The notes under the pieces are model-generated. The model saw only the letters and a program-made list of their open reading frames with translations, ran no database searches and was not told where the DNA came from. The translations under genes and the position numbers were made by a program. Source: Corticium candelabrum (lineage: Eukaryota > Porifera > Homoscleromorpha > Homosclerophorida > Plakinidae). From it: 64,000 bases of DNA. Below, in pieces: positions 24,841 through 59,847 of the stretch. The DNA is taken from the NCBI RefSeq assembly GCF_963422355.1, contig NC_085088.1, positions 8,580,985-8,644,984 of the forward strand. The letters run 5' to 3'. Position 1 is the stretch's first letter. Every line of letters starts with the position of its first letter.

Positions 24841-24871
<31 letters not shown>
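24332..24871 (+). mobile_element. LINE 3' fragment (REL endonuclease end) with (GACA)n tail
   Basis: Begins directly after (CAGA)n and reads LDLDISLAHPWSSDVFPSSA, KLPGGSVVKVVPLVIEHFGS, ending after RKRFSVQLQKCNVQVISKKL. This is the endonuclease C-terminus of the family seen in full at 25-28 kb. One TGA lies in frame at 24604. Tail (GACA)n at 24841-24871. Confidence 0.8.
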
Positions 24872-24872
<1 letters not shown>

Positions 24873-24967
24873 TAACATTGGCTTGGGTATGATTTAGTTG
24901 CTTGCTTAGATGGTGTATAAATAGTTCAATGTTTGAAATATATGTATTGACAAACAGACAGACAGGG
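24872..24967 (+). mobile_element. Short LINE 3' terminus with (GACA)n tail
   Basis: Only about 77 bp of 3' untranslated sequence ending GAAATATATGTATTGACA, the same 3' end as the full copy, then (CAGA)n. Confidence 0.55.
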
Positions 24968-25076
24968 AGACGGCCCGGATGTTAGATGGTGTTGACTGTC
25001 TTTCCTGACGGTTTTTGACTGATAAGATAGGCTTGTTTCGTTTGGATCGTAAAGCGTATACTAGGTCAAATCTTGC

Positions 25077-25397
25077 ATGGAAGCATGTCCTATCCCGTCT
25101 TGTTCAGTGAGAGGTACAATCCAACGGGTCCTTCACCACATTCGTCAGGCCCACGATAGCGACGAAGTTCCGGAGAGATTTTGTGATCGACTGGGCCTTT
25201 CCTGTTGTCAGTTCTGCGGGAAATGGTTCGTGAAGCTTGGACAGCATCTGTCACAATGCAAGAAGAAGTCATGCAGGGGCTGGCAATCCTGTGGTTTCCG
25301 CAGGAAGAGTTCGTGTCAATCAAGATGGCGCCGCCACGTGTTTGTCAGCCGATCGTCAGAAGGAGACTATTGGTCTGAACCCTCACGGGAGCTGTGA
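25077..25397 (+). pseudogene. LINE N-terminal zinc-finger region
   Basis: CPIPSCSVRG...HIRQAH and CQFCGKWFVKLGQHLSQC are two C2H2 fingers (C-x4-C...H-x4-H and C-x2-C-x11-H-x3-C), probably DNA-binding for target recognition. The frame then shifts into the RT frame by 25400. Confidence 0.78.
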
Positions 25398-26382
25398 GTC
25401 TCAAGCATGGGATTTCATTCAATCTCTGTCGCCTGATGATATCTTGAAAGCGGTCCCCGCTCAAATAATCAGTTGCATCAAGCCCGCAATGAAGTTTCGT
25501 TTTTTGGATTGCTGCACAGTGCCTCTCAAGAAAATCTTTGAGGATCCATCTAATGAAGGGGAGTGGAAGTTGCTTTATCTCCTGCCCAGGATGATTTTTG
25601 GGTCACCCAAAAGAGGGGGCAGGGCAAGGTCGTCTGTCATTGCTGCCACATATGAGCAGTTCCTGCGGTTTAAATGGCAACAACTACTCTCTTTGGACAG
25701 TTCTGCGGTGAGAAGCAAATCAGTCTGTGGTAGAGATCAAGTCAAGAGAGCGGCTGTGAAATTGATCAAGTGTGGGGAACTGTCCAGGGCATCTCGTATT
25801 CTGACAAGTTCAGGGTTAGCACCAGCCACAGAGGAAACTACAGAGATACTAGCAAGCAAACACCCAAAGAGATCATCTGCCCTGCCTGAAGCAATCTTGA
25901 ACGAAGAAACCATATCTCTTTCCATGCAGCTTTTCCTGCACAGCATACAAAAGTTACCGAGAGGCTCTGGCTGCGGCCGTTCTGGTTGGCGATATGAGCA
26001 TTTACGAGTTCTGGTGTCTGATGCAGCAATTGCCCGATATCTGCATACTGTGTGCTCCTGCATCGCATCAGGAGAAATTCCAAAATCAATCTCAACATTG
26101 CTGTCGTCTGCCTGCTTAGTAGCCCTACCCAAGCCTAATGGTGATGTGAGGCCCATTGCAATTGGCGAAGTCCTGAGGTGGATTACTGCCAAGTCTATCT
26201 GCTTACAGCTGAAAGACCAACTCTCTGAGTATTTTTCACCAATTCAACATGGGGTAGCAACCAAGGGAGGCGTAGACCTCCTTGTCCATCACGTCCTTTT
26301 GCTGCTGGAGGAAAACAAGGACTGGGTAGTGTTAAAGACTGACGCAAAAACGCTTTTAATTCCATTCACAGAGGCCAAGTGA
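25237..26382 (+). pseudogene. LINE linker and reverse transcriptase fingers
   Basis: Includes GSGCGRSGWRYEHLRVLVSD, VALPKPNGDVRPIAIGEVLR, EYFSPIQHGVATKGGVDLL and KTDAK. Relative to the expected KTDAKNAFNSIHRGQ a base is missing from the A-run near 26347, which shifts the frame and ends this reading at 26382. Confidence 0.85.
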
Positions 26383-28174
26383 TGTCACAAGTTTTGTCAT
26401 CTTTTCTGAGATTGCAAACCACGTGATGGAAATGTATTCTGGGTCCAATCCTTTAGTTTACCTAATGGATAATGTCTCAATGGTGCTGTCATCTGAGGAA
26501 GGCATCCATCAAGGGGACCCCTTGGGCCAGTGCTCTTCTCATTAGGTATTCACAACATTCTGGCTACCATACAATGCAAGTTCCAAGACATTGTTGTCCT
26601 TGCTTATCTGGATGATGTCTTCCTGGTTGGATCATCACTCAATGTGCTCGACGCTTTTGCATCCTTAAAGCAAGAGTTTGGCAATGTCGGACTTCAAATT
26701 CAAGACAAGAAGTGTGAGCTGTACTGCCCATTGCCTTCAGCAGTACCAGATTTACTGTCAACAGATATCGCTATTTCCCACACAGGAACTACGATTCTTG
26801 GGATTCCTATTGGCCGCCATGACTTCATCTCAAATGTCTGTATTGACGTCGCAAACTCTGGCAATGTGTTTTGCCAGCAGTTACCTGACTTGAATGAGCC
26901 TCAGGGAGCAATGCTTCTTCTGAGATATTGCCATGCAAACCGACTCAACCATTTGGCTAGAGGAGTTTGCCCGGATAGCTTGCAACCTGCTGCCACTATT
27001 CATGATCGACTGACTAAAAAGTGCTTTACAACTTTGATCGGTACCAGAGATTTAACAGCTAGACAATGGGAGCAAGCAACACTCCCCATACGTCTTGGTG
27101 GGTTCGGAATGACACTGTTGCAAACTGTCTCCCATTTTGCCTTTTTATCCAGCTGGGGTCATTCCCTGCAGGAGTTACCGAACCGGTTCTCTTCCCTGGC
27201 AGATCATGTCAGGACTCTTTTATCAAATTGCAAGGAGAAGAGAAGCATTGGTTATCAATTGGATCAACTATTGGATGATGACAAGGATCTGTCAGAGGTG
27301 GTATCTAACACAAAGAAACTCCACAGATTGACAGATACTAACAACCAGATTACAGTTAATGCTTTGATTGACAGTTCATCTCAAAAAGACGCTGCACGTC
27401 TGCTGTCTCTGCAGGGAAAGGGAGCTGGGGCTTGGCTCAGTGCTGTACCTTCCTCAAAGAAGTTTGCGCTATCACGCAATAATTTTATTTCAGCAGCTTC
27501 AATGAGGTTAGGGATTCCTGTCTCCTTTCCTGAGTGGGTCAACAAGTGCGATTGTGGTCGAACTTTAGATATAAAGGGCTCTGACGCAGATAGAATCCAC
27601 CTCCTAACATGCAAGAACGGTGGTGGCCCTGTGTGGACCCACGATTCGATGATGTCAGTATGGTCCGAGTGCCTGAGTTCAGTTCATCTGCCCCACAAGT
27701 GTGAGCCTAGGGACCGCTACACACATTCAAACAATCGGCCTGACATCCTAGTTTATGACTTGGAGACAGGATCTAACGTTGAGTTAGACGTGGCACTAGC
27801 TCACCCATGGGCATCAGACATCTTACCTCGTGCAGCTACAACTGGGGGAAGCGCGGCAATGAGAAGGGAGCAAATCAAGGAAAACAAGTACGCCCAGGAA
27901 CGACTACCTGGTGGATAATCGCCAACTGTCGTGCCTCTTGTATTCGAACATTTTGGCCGTTGGGGGAGAAAGCGTCTGAGTACTCGAGGGTCCTCTCTGC
28001 TTTGTGGAGGGATGACAATGGACGATCTAACATTGCTGAGTTCAAGACACACTGGAGACGACGATTTTCGATCAAGCTGCAGCAATGCAATGCAAATGTG
28101 ATCTCTAGGAAGATGGCAGTAATTTCACCTGGACAAAAATCTGCAGTGTCCTTGACGAATATCAATTTGTTTTA
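26383..28174 (+). pseudogene. LINE RT palm/thumb and REL endonuclease
   Basis: SSEEGIHQGDPLG (motif B, followed by a one-base deletion near 26525), VLAYLDDVFLVGSS (motif C), DKKCELYCP, ARQWEQATLPIRLGGFGM, then Cys/His cluster, NRPDILVYD and ELDVALAHPWASD (nuclease core). An in-frame TAA at 27916 interrupts LPGG...VVPLVFEHFG; the original stop is at 28172-28174. Confidence 0.87.
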
Positions 28175-28324
28175 AACTAAGTGGTTAAATGTATTCTGCT
28201 CCCCCTATGGGGTCATCTGTTGTAGCCTTAAGTGTTTGTTGTTGATTTAGAGGAACTTTACTTAGAGACTAGCTTTTAAGCTCTTGATGGAAATTTCTTT
28301 GGATTTGAAAAATATATGTATTTG

Positions 28325-28347
28325 ACAGACAGACAGACAGAGATACA
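28325..28347. repeat. (GACA)n microsatellite, LINE tail
   Basis: Four to five units following the conserved 3' end. Confidence 0.9.
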
Positions 28348-28564
28348 GACATCCTCCGCAAGCTGACACGTGTCTTCCCTGGTGAAGTAGATGAGGACAT
28401 ACACAATAGAGACTATCAAAGTAGTTTGCATTAAACTAAAGCTGAACTCAGATTGATTGTATTTATTGCTAGAAATGTAACGTAGAGTTTGTGTTTCAAT
28501 AAATGAAATTGACAGAGAGATAGATAGCTATTCAGACAGACAGACAGACAGACAGATAGACAGA
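28348..28564 (+). mobile_element. Short LINE fragment between two (GACA)n tracts
   Basis: Starts with sequence like the 5' end of the full copy (..GACACGTGTCTTCCCTGG versus ..GTTGACTGTCTTTCCTGACGG) and ends AATGAAATTGACAGAGAG into (GACA)n at 28531-28564. Possibly internally deleted. Confidence 0.45.
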
Positions 28565-31182
28565 CGGCCGGAAGGAGACAGCTGTGCACATGAGGTTCCT
28601 GGACTTCTACTGGGAAGAGCTAATTCAGCTAAGTAGACCAGAATTACTACCGCATCCAGGATCTACTAAAGTTGACCAGAAATGAAGGTAGCTCTAAGGC
28701 TAGTCAAAAGCTGTTACGCTTCTAACAAGTCAAGGCTTAGCTCCAGCCACTGATGAGACTATACAAAAATTGAATCAAAACATCCTTCTCGATTTTCTCC
28801 TTTACAAGATCTTTGTTGTGATGACAAACAACAAACCATCCTGACAAAAATCTAGTGTAAGCGAAGTTTTGCGGAAAGCTCCCAAGAGGCTCAAGTTGTA
28901 GTCCATCTGGATGGAGGTACCAACAGTTCAAGTTCATGCAAGACAATCATTCTACTTTTGATTCTCATTGCTGAGGGTAACGTTCCATCTAACATTATCC
29001 CTTTGTTGTCAGCATCTCGACTTCTAGCTCTTCCGAAAGCTAATGGAGATGTTTGTCAAATAGCAATTGAGGAGACTAACCCTAGGAGGATTACAGCTAG
29101 GGTAATATGTTTACAGGAACGATCATCTTTCTCAGAGTACTTCAGCCCCATACAACATGGAGTGGCAACAGCTGGAGGAGCAGAGTTGCTGACTCACCAT
29201 ATACAGCTGCTTATGGATCAGATGTCAGTAACGCTCTCAACTCTATCAAAAGGAAGTACCTCATGGAAGAATGTTTTCCTGGGATGTAGCTCACGTACAT
29301 CAAATGTATTCAAAGCCATCATCTCTGATATACACTAAAAATCAATCTGTTGTCACCATCAGTCAGAGGAAGGAATTCATCAAGGTGGACCCATTGGGAC
29401 CAGCTCTCTTTCCTACAGCAATCCATCCAAATCTCCTTTTGCTACAGCAGCAACATCCTAATGTAACCATCCTGGCTTACCTTGATGACATCTATGTATT
29501 AGGACCATCAAATTGCTGTATGTCTGTTTTATCAGATATCAAAGCAGCTATTTGTGATAGAGAGTGTGAGCTCTATTGTCCAAGTGGGTCTTTTGATAGC
29601 CAGGTTGAGATTCCAGTGGTACTTGATGACAGAGAAGTACTAGGAACACCAATTGGAAGTCCAGGTATGTGGAGTCAAACTGCGTTGAGATTTCTAAGTC
29701 TGGCCAAGATCTATGCACAAAGTTAACTGAATTGGATGATTCACAGAGTGCACTAATACTTTTGCGACATTGTCATGTACCAGGATAAACCACCTAGCTA
29801 GATTGTCATGTACCAAGTATCTTCAACCTGCTGCAAAGATCCATGATGAAATGACTAGAACTACATTTACCGATATTTTGAAGTCAGAGTCAATCGATGA
29901 GTGCAAATGGAGACAACCTACTCCAAAATCAAGCATGGAGGTTTTGGATTGATATCAACGGAAGAGTCATCAAGCATTGCCTTTGTAGCAAATTGGCCTC
30001 ACAGTATTCATGAGTTACCTTTCCGCTTCCCAAGTTTGCAAGAATCTGTTGATACTATTCACTCAACAGACCTAGAACTACCATCTCAATTATTGGCATA
30101 TCACTTAAACTCAGCTTTTTTGTCATTACCGTTGTCTCCATCTTTGAATGACAATTTGGGAAATGCTTCAAATCTTTGTGATTTGTCTTTAAATCCTGTG
30201 AAGGTTCAGCAACGAATTACTCAAGGAATCGACAAACTAAAGGCAGATTTGATCTTAGATGATGCAAAAGGTGCTAGAGATGCTGCCAGGTTACGATCGC
30301 TAGAAGGAAGAGCAGGAGCTTGGTTAGAATCAGTCCCTACTTCAGAAAAGTTTGCAATGAATAAGAATGAATTTCAGATAGCGGCTTTTCTGAGACTAGG
30401 ACAATCGATGCCTTTCAATTCTTGTGTAACACATAGTAACTGTGGCAGGGAACTGGATGATGATGTTACCATCTCCTCACTTGTAAGCTTGGTAGAGGAC
30501 CTGTGTGGGATACAATAATCTTTTGGCAGAGTGGTGTCAGTGTCTCAGGGACTTGCAACTGCATCATAAAAAAAGAACCTAAGAATCAATATACACACAG
30601 TGAAGACAGACCAGACATCATAGCATGATTCAGGAACAGGTGCCAATGTCAAACACAATTTCTCTCTGGCACACCCATTCAATAGCGACACAGTGGTAAG
30701 AGCATCGAGAGAGGATAGATTTGCAGCTGCAAAAAGAGAGGAGAAAAACTAAATAAATATTCAAATCAAGCATCCAGGGTCATGCAAAGGTACTTTCATT
30801 CCTTTGATTTTTGAACATTGGTTGTTGGGGAGAAAAGGCAGACTCTTATTTGAACCAGCTGGTCAAGAGATTGAGATATGTAGAAAGTGGATCAAGTGAA
30901 GCATAGTTTAGAGGACAATGGAGAGAGAGACTATTAATATGCCTTCAGAAGTCCAATTCCAATGTAATAATGAAAAAGCTTAGAAGAATTGCAGAGGGAA
31001 ATGAAGAATTGGACGACAATGAAAGAGACATTCAGAACATCATTCATTAGAGTTTTAGTATAATTCGATCTGTATGTCTCAGTAGATGGACATTTAGCTT
31101 GGCAGTTTTTACCTATAGTGTTCTTGTAAAATTTGCTTTTTGTGTTCAATAGTGAAATAAGACAGACAGAGAGACAGACAGG
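28565..31182 (+). mobile_element. Second long copy of the (GACA)n LINE, heavily mutated
   Basis: Same protein order as the copy at 25-28 kb: LLALPKANGDVCQIAIEE, EYFSPIQHGVATAGGAELL, a GGPLGPAL-like motif B, ILAYLDDIYVLGPS (YLDD at 29478-29489), GAWLESVPTSEKFAMNKNEF and RPDIIA near 30612. Broken by many frameshifts; no zinc-finger start recognised. Ends TAGTGAAATAAGACAGACAG with (GACA)n at 31160-31182. Confidence 0.85.
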
Positions 31183-31422
31183 CAGCAGAGCAGATAGCTA
31201 GATAGCCAGACAGCAAAGCTAACTACAAGCCATTGGGATGATCTCACACGAGACAAGTACAATCTTTGCCATCTTCTCAAGTATATAAGCTCCTGGTGGA
31301 CGACATGTTTCAGCAACATAGCGTTTGCATTTGTAGTTTTCCTTTCTTTTACACTTCTAACTCAGTACACGAGATGTAGAAGTAGATTATATACCACACC
31401 CTTAGCATATACAATAGCATAA

Positions 31423-54711
<23,289 letters not shown>

Positions 54712-54923
54712 GATTAGCGTGCGTTATTAGCTTGCGCGCGTTAGCCTTGTGACACTGATACGGACCAAATGCGAATCTAGACTGTTTGCGAATGGGCTAG
54801 ACTGTTTGCGAATGGGCTAGACCATTTGCGAATTCGCATACGTATACCGGCAAGACAATTCGCCAATGGCCAGTACGCTAAGTATTCGTCAACCCTCCAG
54901 TCCAGACCATTCGCGTAGGTCAA
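54712..54923. promoter_or_regulatory. Region upstream of GPATCH1 with short tandem repeats
   Basis: The ATG side of GPATCH1 opens onto about 210 bp before the next transposon. It contains two and a half copies of a 20-bp unit (AGACTGTTTGCGAATGGGCT, 54779-54838) plus related CCATTCGC/TTCGCAAT words. No TATA box. The promoter must lie here or inside the adjacent LINE tail. Confidence 0.45.
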
Positions 54924-56610
54924 ACTATCTATCTATCTATCTATCTATCTATGGAAGGTCCTTTATTGTAATATACCGAACGATACAGTACAATAAGCGT
55001 CTACAGGACTGGTAGCACTATAACAGAAGTAGAGTTCTGGAGTACTATGTAGAGGTCCAGTCGAAGACTATACATCACAAATGATTAAAAGCAGAAATTA
55101 CAACAACAAAAAAAAAACACTTTTAAGTTAAGAGATGTTGTCTCTTCTTGCCAACCAGCATCGAAAAGAGTCTTTCAGGGTGGAATGAATGACAGCTTGA
55201 AACAGATCGTCCAAGTCGCGTTGAAGAGGCTTGCACAACATGCAGACTGCTCGTCGAGTTTCAGGAAAAATCAATCCTCTCGACCCAACCAAGAGATGCA
55301 AAAGCTCCGTCTTATACTGATGGTTAGCATCTTTGACAAGTTGGGCATAGCGGCGTTCTTTCCGGGCCTTCGTTTCTTCCACGACTGTTTCGAATGGGAC
55401 CGACAGCTCAAGCATCCAGGCCTTTTTGAGGACGGCATTCCAAACAACAATGTCTGGACGAAGGCAGGTACAGGTTATATCGACAGGAAAATTGTATACT
55501 GATTCTGGTAGGTCGGCTACTATGGAAAACTGTTGACTAAGATGACGTTTTAGAAAGTCCACAAATAGTCTCAGCGTATTGTCGTGTCTCTGTTTGTACA
55601 AACCTCGATCAAGTAGACTGGGACATGCATTTAGCACGTGGCACAGCGATTGGGGTTGGTGACAGAGAGGACATTGATTGCACGAAATTTTCTTCCACAA
55701 CTGTAAGTTGGTTGCTGATGGGAGGGTGTCCTGGAGCCCATTTATTGCCCATTTGAACAAGTCATCGGGTAGAGATTTTAGGGACAAGGCAAAGTGCTCA
55801 GCTTCCACGTCCTTGAATCGAGCCGCTTGACCTTGTACAGACAGGGAGGTAAGATGTGACAAATGACGATTATTTGATGATTCCGTAATCGTCTTTTTGA
55901 TGTTCTTTATTTTTGATTGCAGGCACCCAGGCGAAGTATCAAGAGTTGCCAAGAAACTGCCGGCACTAAATCTGGTTGATGACAACTCAGTCTCTCTTGA
56001 AATCTTTATAGTTGCCAGGGCTCTCAAGCATTCGTCATTTGATTTAGTAAATCGAAGCAGGTTGCAAGACTGTAGTCTCTTGAAAGAATCTGACGGTTGG
56101 CCAAGTTGGAGGCCGCCGTTCTTGGTGTTAAGGAAAAGGCGAGAGACAGCTGCTGAATGAGCAAGACCGACCCATTTTTTTAAGAATTTCGTGACTACAC
56201 TGTCCAATGATTGCTCGATCCATGACAAAGGAATAGATGCAATGCTCAGTAACCATGAAAGCCGCGGTAGCACCGCTCTCTTATAGAGAAGACATTTATT
56301 CATTCGGGAAACGGCTGTTTGATCGACTTTATTCAATAAATTCTTAGTAGTCTCCAGAAGCTCTCTTGAAATGTCGGCATGAGACAGATCAGACGCAATT
56401 GGAAGACCCAAGTACTTGTAGCTTTTCTTGTGTGACAAGAATGGAATCTTTTGCCCTTGTATAGAGATTTCCGGGTCAAAGACAGTTGGATGAATCAGCC
56501 TCCGACGTGAAAAAGTTGAACATTTTGCTGCATTGACTTCTAGGCCAGACCATTCGAGGAATTGGTCTGTTCGCTTGCACACAGCATTAATTTCATGTGG
56601 ACCTCTATAT
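54924..56610 (-). mobile_element. 5'-truncated REL-endonuclease LINE with (ATAG)n tail
   Basis: Minus strand. 3' end is CAATAAAGGACCTTCCATAG followed by (ATAG)n at 54952-54925. The ORF starts in the RT palm, so the copy is truncated near 56610, where LINE reading gives way to unrelated sequence. Confidence 0.82.
55128..56610 (-). pseudogene. LINE RT thumb and REL endonuclease (long open frame)
   Basis: Open without a stop: FLEWSGLEVNAAKC, YKYLGLPIASDLSHADIS, LPRLSWLLSIASIPLSWIEQ, then CPLCHQPQSLCHVLNAC (C-x2-C-x7-H-x4-C), RPDIVVWN and ELSVPFE, i.e. the PD-(D/E)XK endonuclease. This is the youngest-looking REL copy in the window, since its frame is intact over 490 codons; the catalytic YADD region is lost by truncation. 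The frame stays open upstream to 56786 by chance. Confidence 0.88.
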
Positions 56611-56656
56611 ATATGGGTACACTGCGTGAAATTCGGCGTGAGATGTAATCGTAGTA

Positions 56657-56890
56657 TGGCGGCGGACGAAAACAAGCGCAAGGAAAACTCCCGTGAGTTT
56701 GGGGGCTGAGAGGCCGAACTCTCAGTTGATAACTGAAGCCAAAGCCAAACGGGTCCGCAAGGTACTACGAGGCGATCCCAGTGCACTTACGGAGACGGTA
56801 CGTTTCCGCTTTTATGTCAAAAGTAAAGGATTCTCAGTGGTGGACCTTCCACTACTAGGTCTTTCAGGTGTTCTTTGTGCCCCAGCACCA
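56657..56890 (+). other. Possible exon or gene start of unknown kind
   Basis: ATGGCGGCGGACGAAAACAA gives a short start (MAADENKRKENSREF) that ends in TGA. An overlapping frame reads QLITEAKAKRVRKVLRGDPS and FRFYVKSKGFSVVDLPLLGL, up to a GTAAGT at 56893. Good amino-acid composition, but the frames do not join and nothing follows because a LINE lies downstream. Not recognised. Confidence 0.3.
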
Positions 56891-57183
56891 AAGGTAAGTT
56901 GTAATATAATAGTAATAATAATATATTTTGTTTCATATCACTACGGGTACAGTGCTATAGGCCAGACAAGATACATACACTAACAAGAAAAAATAGATAG
57001 TCATAGAAAAATAAACGTAGAAGAATAAACAAACATAAATTAAGGTTTAATCCAGCTCTTAAAGTCCATGTAGAACAACACCATGATTCTTGTCCTTGTC
57101 TCATTGTCCACTGATCGCCACAGATTGCCTTGAGTATTCAAAAGGAACCCGCTCACTAATTCGTTATTAGAATGAACTGCTCT

Positions 57184-58361
57184 TCATAAGAAAGAGAGCT
57201 GGCTAACACGCAATAGATCTGGAGCTTCCCTGATAGGTTCTCCAAGAGTTTCACGCAAGGATGTTCTGTTTGAGATCCCTAGCCCTCTCCGATACCCTCT
57301 TCTCCACGCTTGATGTAGTAAACGTTTGGTACTTCCCATTCCCAAATCCCACAGTTCGCATCCATAGCCCAACACAGGTAACAATACAGAGTACATTATT
57401 GTTGTCCATACTGTAGGATTACGACCCACACCTTTGACAGCCCCTACAATTGAGTATAATGAAGAGTAGAATTTCCGACACCGCTCTTCCACCGCACCAG
57501 TTGTTTCTTTCGGAACAGCCGATAATTTATGACCTAAATGAATGACATCATGTACTTCAGGCAGACTCTCTCCATTGATGGAGAAAGCTGTCTCTTTACA
57601 GTAAATGGATCGCCTCTTCCTAAAACTAATTGATTTACTTTTCTGAATATTAAATTTCAGGCAGCGGTCTGTTGCAAAACTCTCGCAGATCTCCAATAAC
57701 CTCTGCATGCCCTCTCTGCTTGTAGACAGAAGCGATAAATCATCCGCTTATGCGATGCCACCACTAAACCTCCCGTTGATTCGAACACCTACTCCCGATT
57801 GTTCCAATCCAGTAATAAGGTCATCAACGTAAACATTAAATAGAGCAGAAGAGAGTACACTGCCTTGGCTAACTCCATTAGATGTTTTGAAAGACGCTGA
57901 TTTGACGAGTTCCATTTCACATATAGGTCTTGTTCTTTATACCAGTTCCTCAGGAATTTCACGATAGAAGTAAGGGTATGCCGTTCCATCAGCTTCATAA
58001 ACAATAGAGCATGATTAACTCTATCATACGCTTTCGATAAGTCAAGAAAGCATCCAAATACAATCTCGTTTCCATTTTCAAGAAAATAATTGATAGACTC
58101 CTGTACGACAAACGTAGACATATCACAGCCATGACCAGCCTTAAAACTGAATTGTTGCTTGTTTGTATGCCAAACTCTCTGATATTTTGCCATGATAATT
58201 TTCTCTAATAGTTCTCCCAGCACTGACGATATCGCTATGCCTCTATAATTGTCTGGATTATTTCTATCTCCAGCTTGATCTTTCAGGATGGGGATTATTC
58301 CAGTTTCTAAAATTTCTCGGAATACAGCCATGCTTGACCAATCCTGTAAACAAGCCAGCAA
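57184..58361 (-). pseudogene. LINE reverse transcriptase and C-terminus
   Basis: IIPILKDQAGDRNNPDNYRG, ISSVLGELLEKII, FGCFLDLSKAYDRVNH (motif A) are in one frame. Motif C is broken: the codon for Tyr of YADD is TAA at 57750-57748, followed by ADDLSLL. Then KFNIQKSKSISFRKR and VLGYGCELWDLGMGS in the downstream frame. Confidence 0.87.
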
Positions 58362-59159
58362 TATGTCTATAGAGATTCAGGGAGCCATTCTTGATATGTT
58401 CTGCCTGAATACCATCCAAATCTGAGGTCTATTGTTCTTCAGTTGTAAAGAAGCCTTCCTACATTCTTCTGCATTGATAACAAAGTGCCACCACGAGGTT
58501 CTTTTTCTCATATCTTCTTCTTCTACCATTCTATCAAGCTGGTTGTTCCATACATCGCAAAAAGTTTGATCTTGAATATTTCCTAATTTTTGGTAATACT
58601 CTTTTCAATAATTGCTAATGTCGCTGTCCGTTCTTGCCATCCCTATCTGAACACCATTGCATGATGGTCGACCTTGATTCTTAATTGTTTTCCAGAAATC
58701 GTTCTTGTCTGCTGAACAAAGTTTTTCCAAGAGGATCTCACTCTCTCTCTTTTCACTCGCCTGCTTAACTCTCTTGAGTTCTTTTCGGAATATTTTCCGA
58801 AGAGTGTACCAGATCGACATTTTCCACTTTGCTTCCATTTCCAGTATGCTTCACTGGCTTCCTGTTGTTTTAGTCGAATATCGTTATCCCATCCATGAAG
58901 CCAAACTCGTCTGTATTTCTTCTTTGGAATACTATTTTGCCCTGCAGTACGTAGTGCATGGATAATACTTTCGCAATATGGTTCCAAGAGAGCTTTGTGA
59001 CAACATCGGTCTGGTTGATTACATAGAATTGCATCCCACGGTATTTCTATATCTGATAGGCGTCTATCCAATTCCCATTGGTATCTAAGTAAGTCCAGGT
59101 CTTGACACTGTTGCCAATTACAAACCAAATGGTTATGTCTGACATTGGAGGTCTTTACA

Positions 59160-59847
59160 TTATGTTGATCGACTATCATTCAATTGAGTGAATAGTCGCA
59201 CTGGCCAATGATCAGAACCAGGAACTATATTATCCTCTGTTACATGAAAGTCTCTAACCTGAGATCTGATGTTATTTGACACTAAGGCATAGTCCAACCA
59301 ACTGCACTTTGAGAGATCCCCTGATTCCCACATCATGAAATTTACATCTTTTTCAAAGCGATCTAGATCTGCAATGACGACATCATTATTTGCTGGAAAC
59401 TTTCTCATCTTCTTTCCAAACCTGCTACTACTGAATGAGCGAGGGTCACCATTAAAGTCCCCAATTATTATTTTGCTGTGAACTCCGGGCTATTGACAAG
59501 ACCATCCAAGTATCCAAGTTCTTCTTCATAATCATCACTTGATGTTACATCTCCCAAATCACAGGGCATATATGCTGACGCAACCAGAAATTCCTTACTC
59601 CGAAATCAATGCTAATAGCACTCAGTCTGTCTGATGGGGTCTTTTGTACTTGGATATTCTTTTGTAACTCCTTCTTCCGCATGATAGCAGCACCACCATA
59701 GGGTCTCCCTTGACCCATTAAATTACTCCTCCTTGGGGAGACAGCTGTGAAAAACATATCCATTTTTACATGACCAAGTAGATCAAACTGTTCTTTCAGC
59801 AACCAGTGCTCCTGAAGGCAAAGAATATCTGCTTGCTCAGCAAGCAC
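59160..59847 (-). pseudogene. LINE APE-like endonuclease
   Basis: EQADILCLQEHWLLKEQFDL (with the catalytic Glu) and GQGRPYGGAAIMRKK, then after a break WLDYALVSNNIRSQVRDFHV and VPGSDHWPV (the SDH motif). In other frames between them 59460-59400 reads FNGDPRSFS. Two or more frameshifts. Confidence 0.83.

Larger units (their letters stand above)
24970..28345 (+). mobile_element. Near full-length REL-endonuclease LINE (R2/R4-like architecture) with (GACA)n tail
   Basis: Order: N-terminal C2H2-type fingers (25077-25397), reverse transcriptase (about 25800-26900, YLDD at 26604-26615), Cys/His motif and C-terminal PD-(D/E)XK endonuclease (27540-27830), 3' UTR, then TATATGTATTTGACAGACAG. This single-ORF plan with nuclease downstream of RT is that of the R2, R4, NeSL and related clades. 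Lies between two (GACA)n tracts. Confidence 0.87.

Noticed and set aside
23820..24967. CRISPR-like regular repeats
   Set aside because: The repeats are 4-bp microsatellites around LINE fragments of very different length; there are no constant-length spacers and the genome is eukaryotic.
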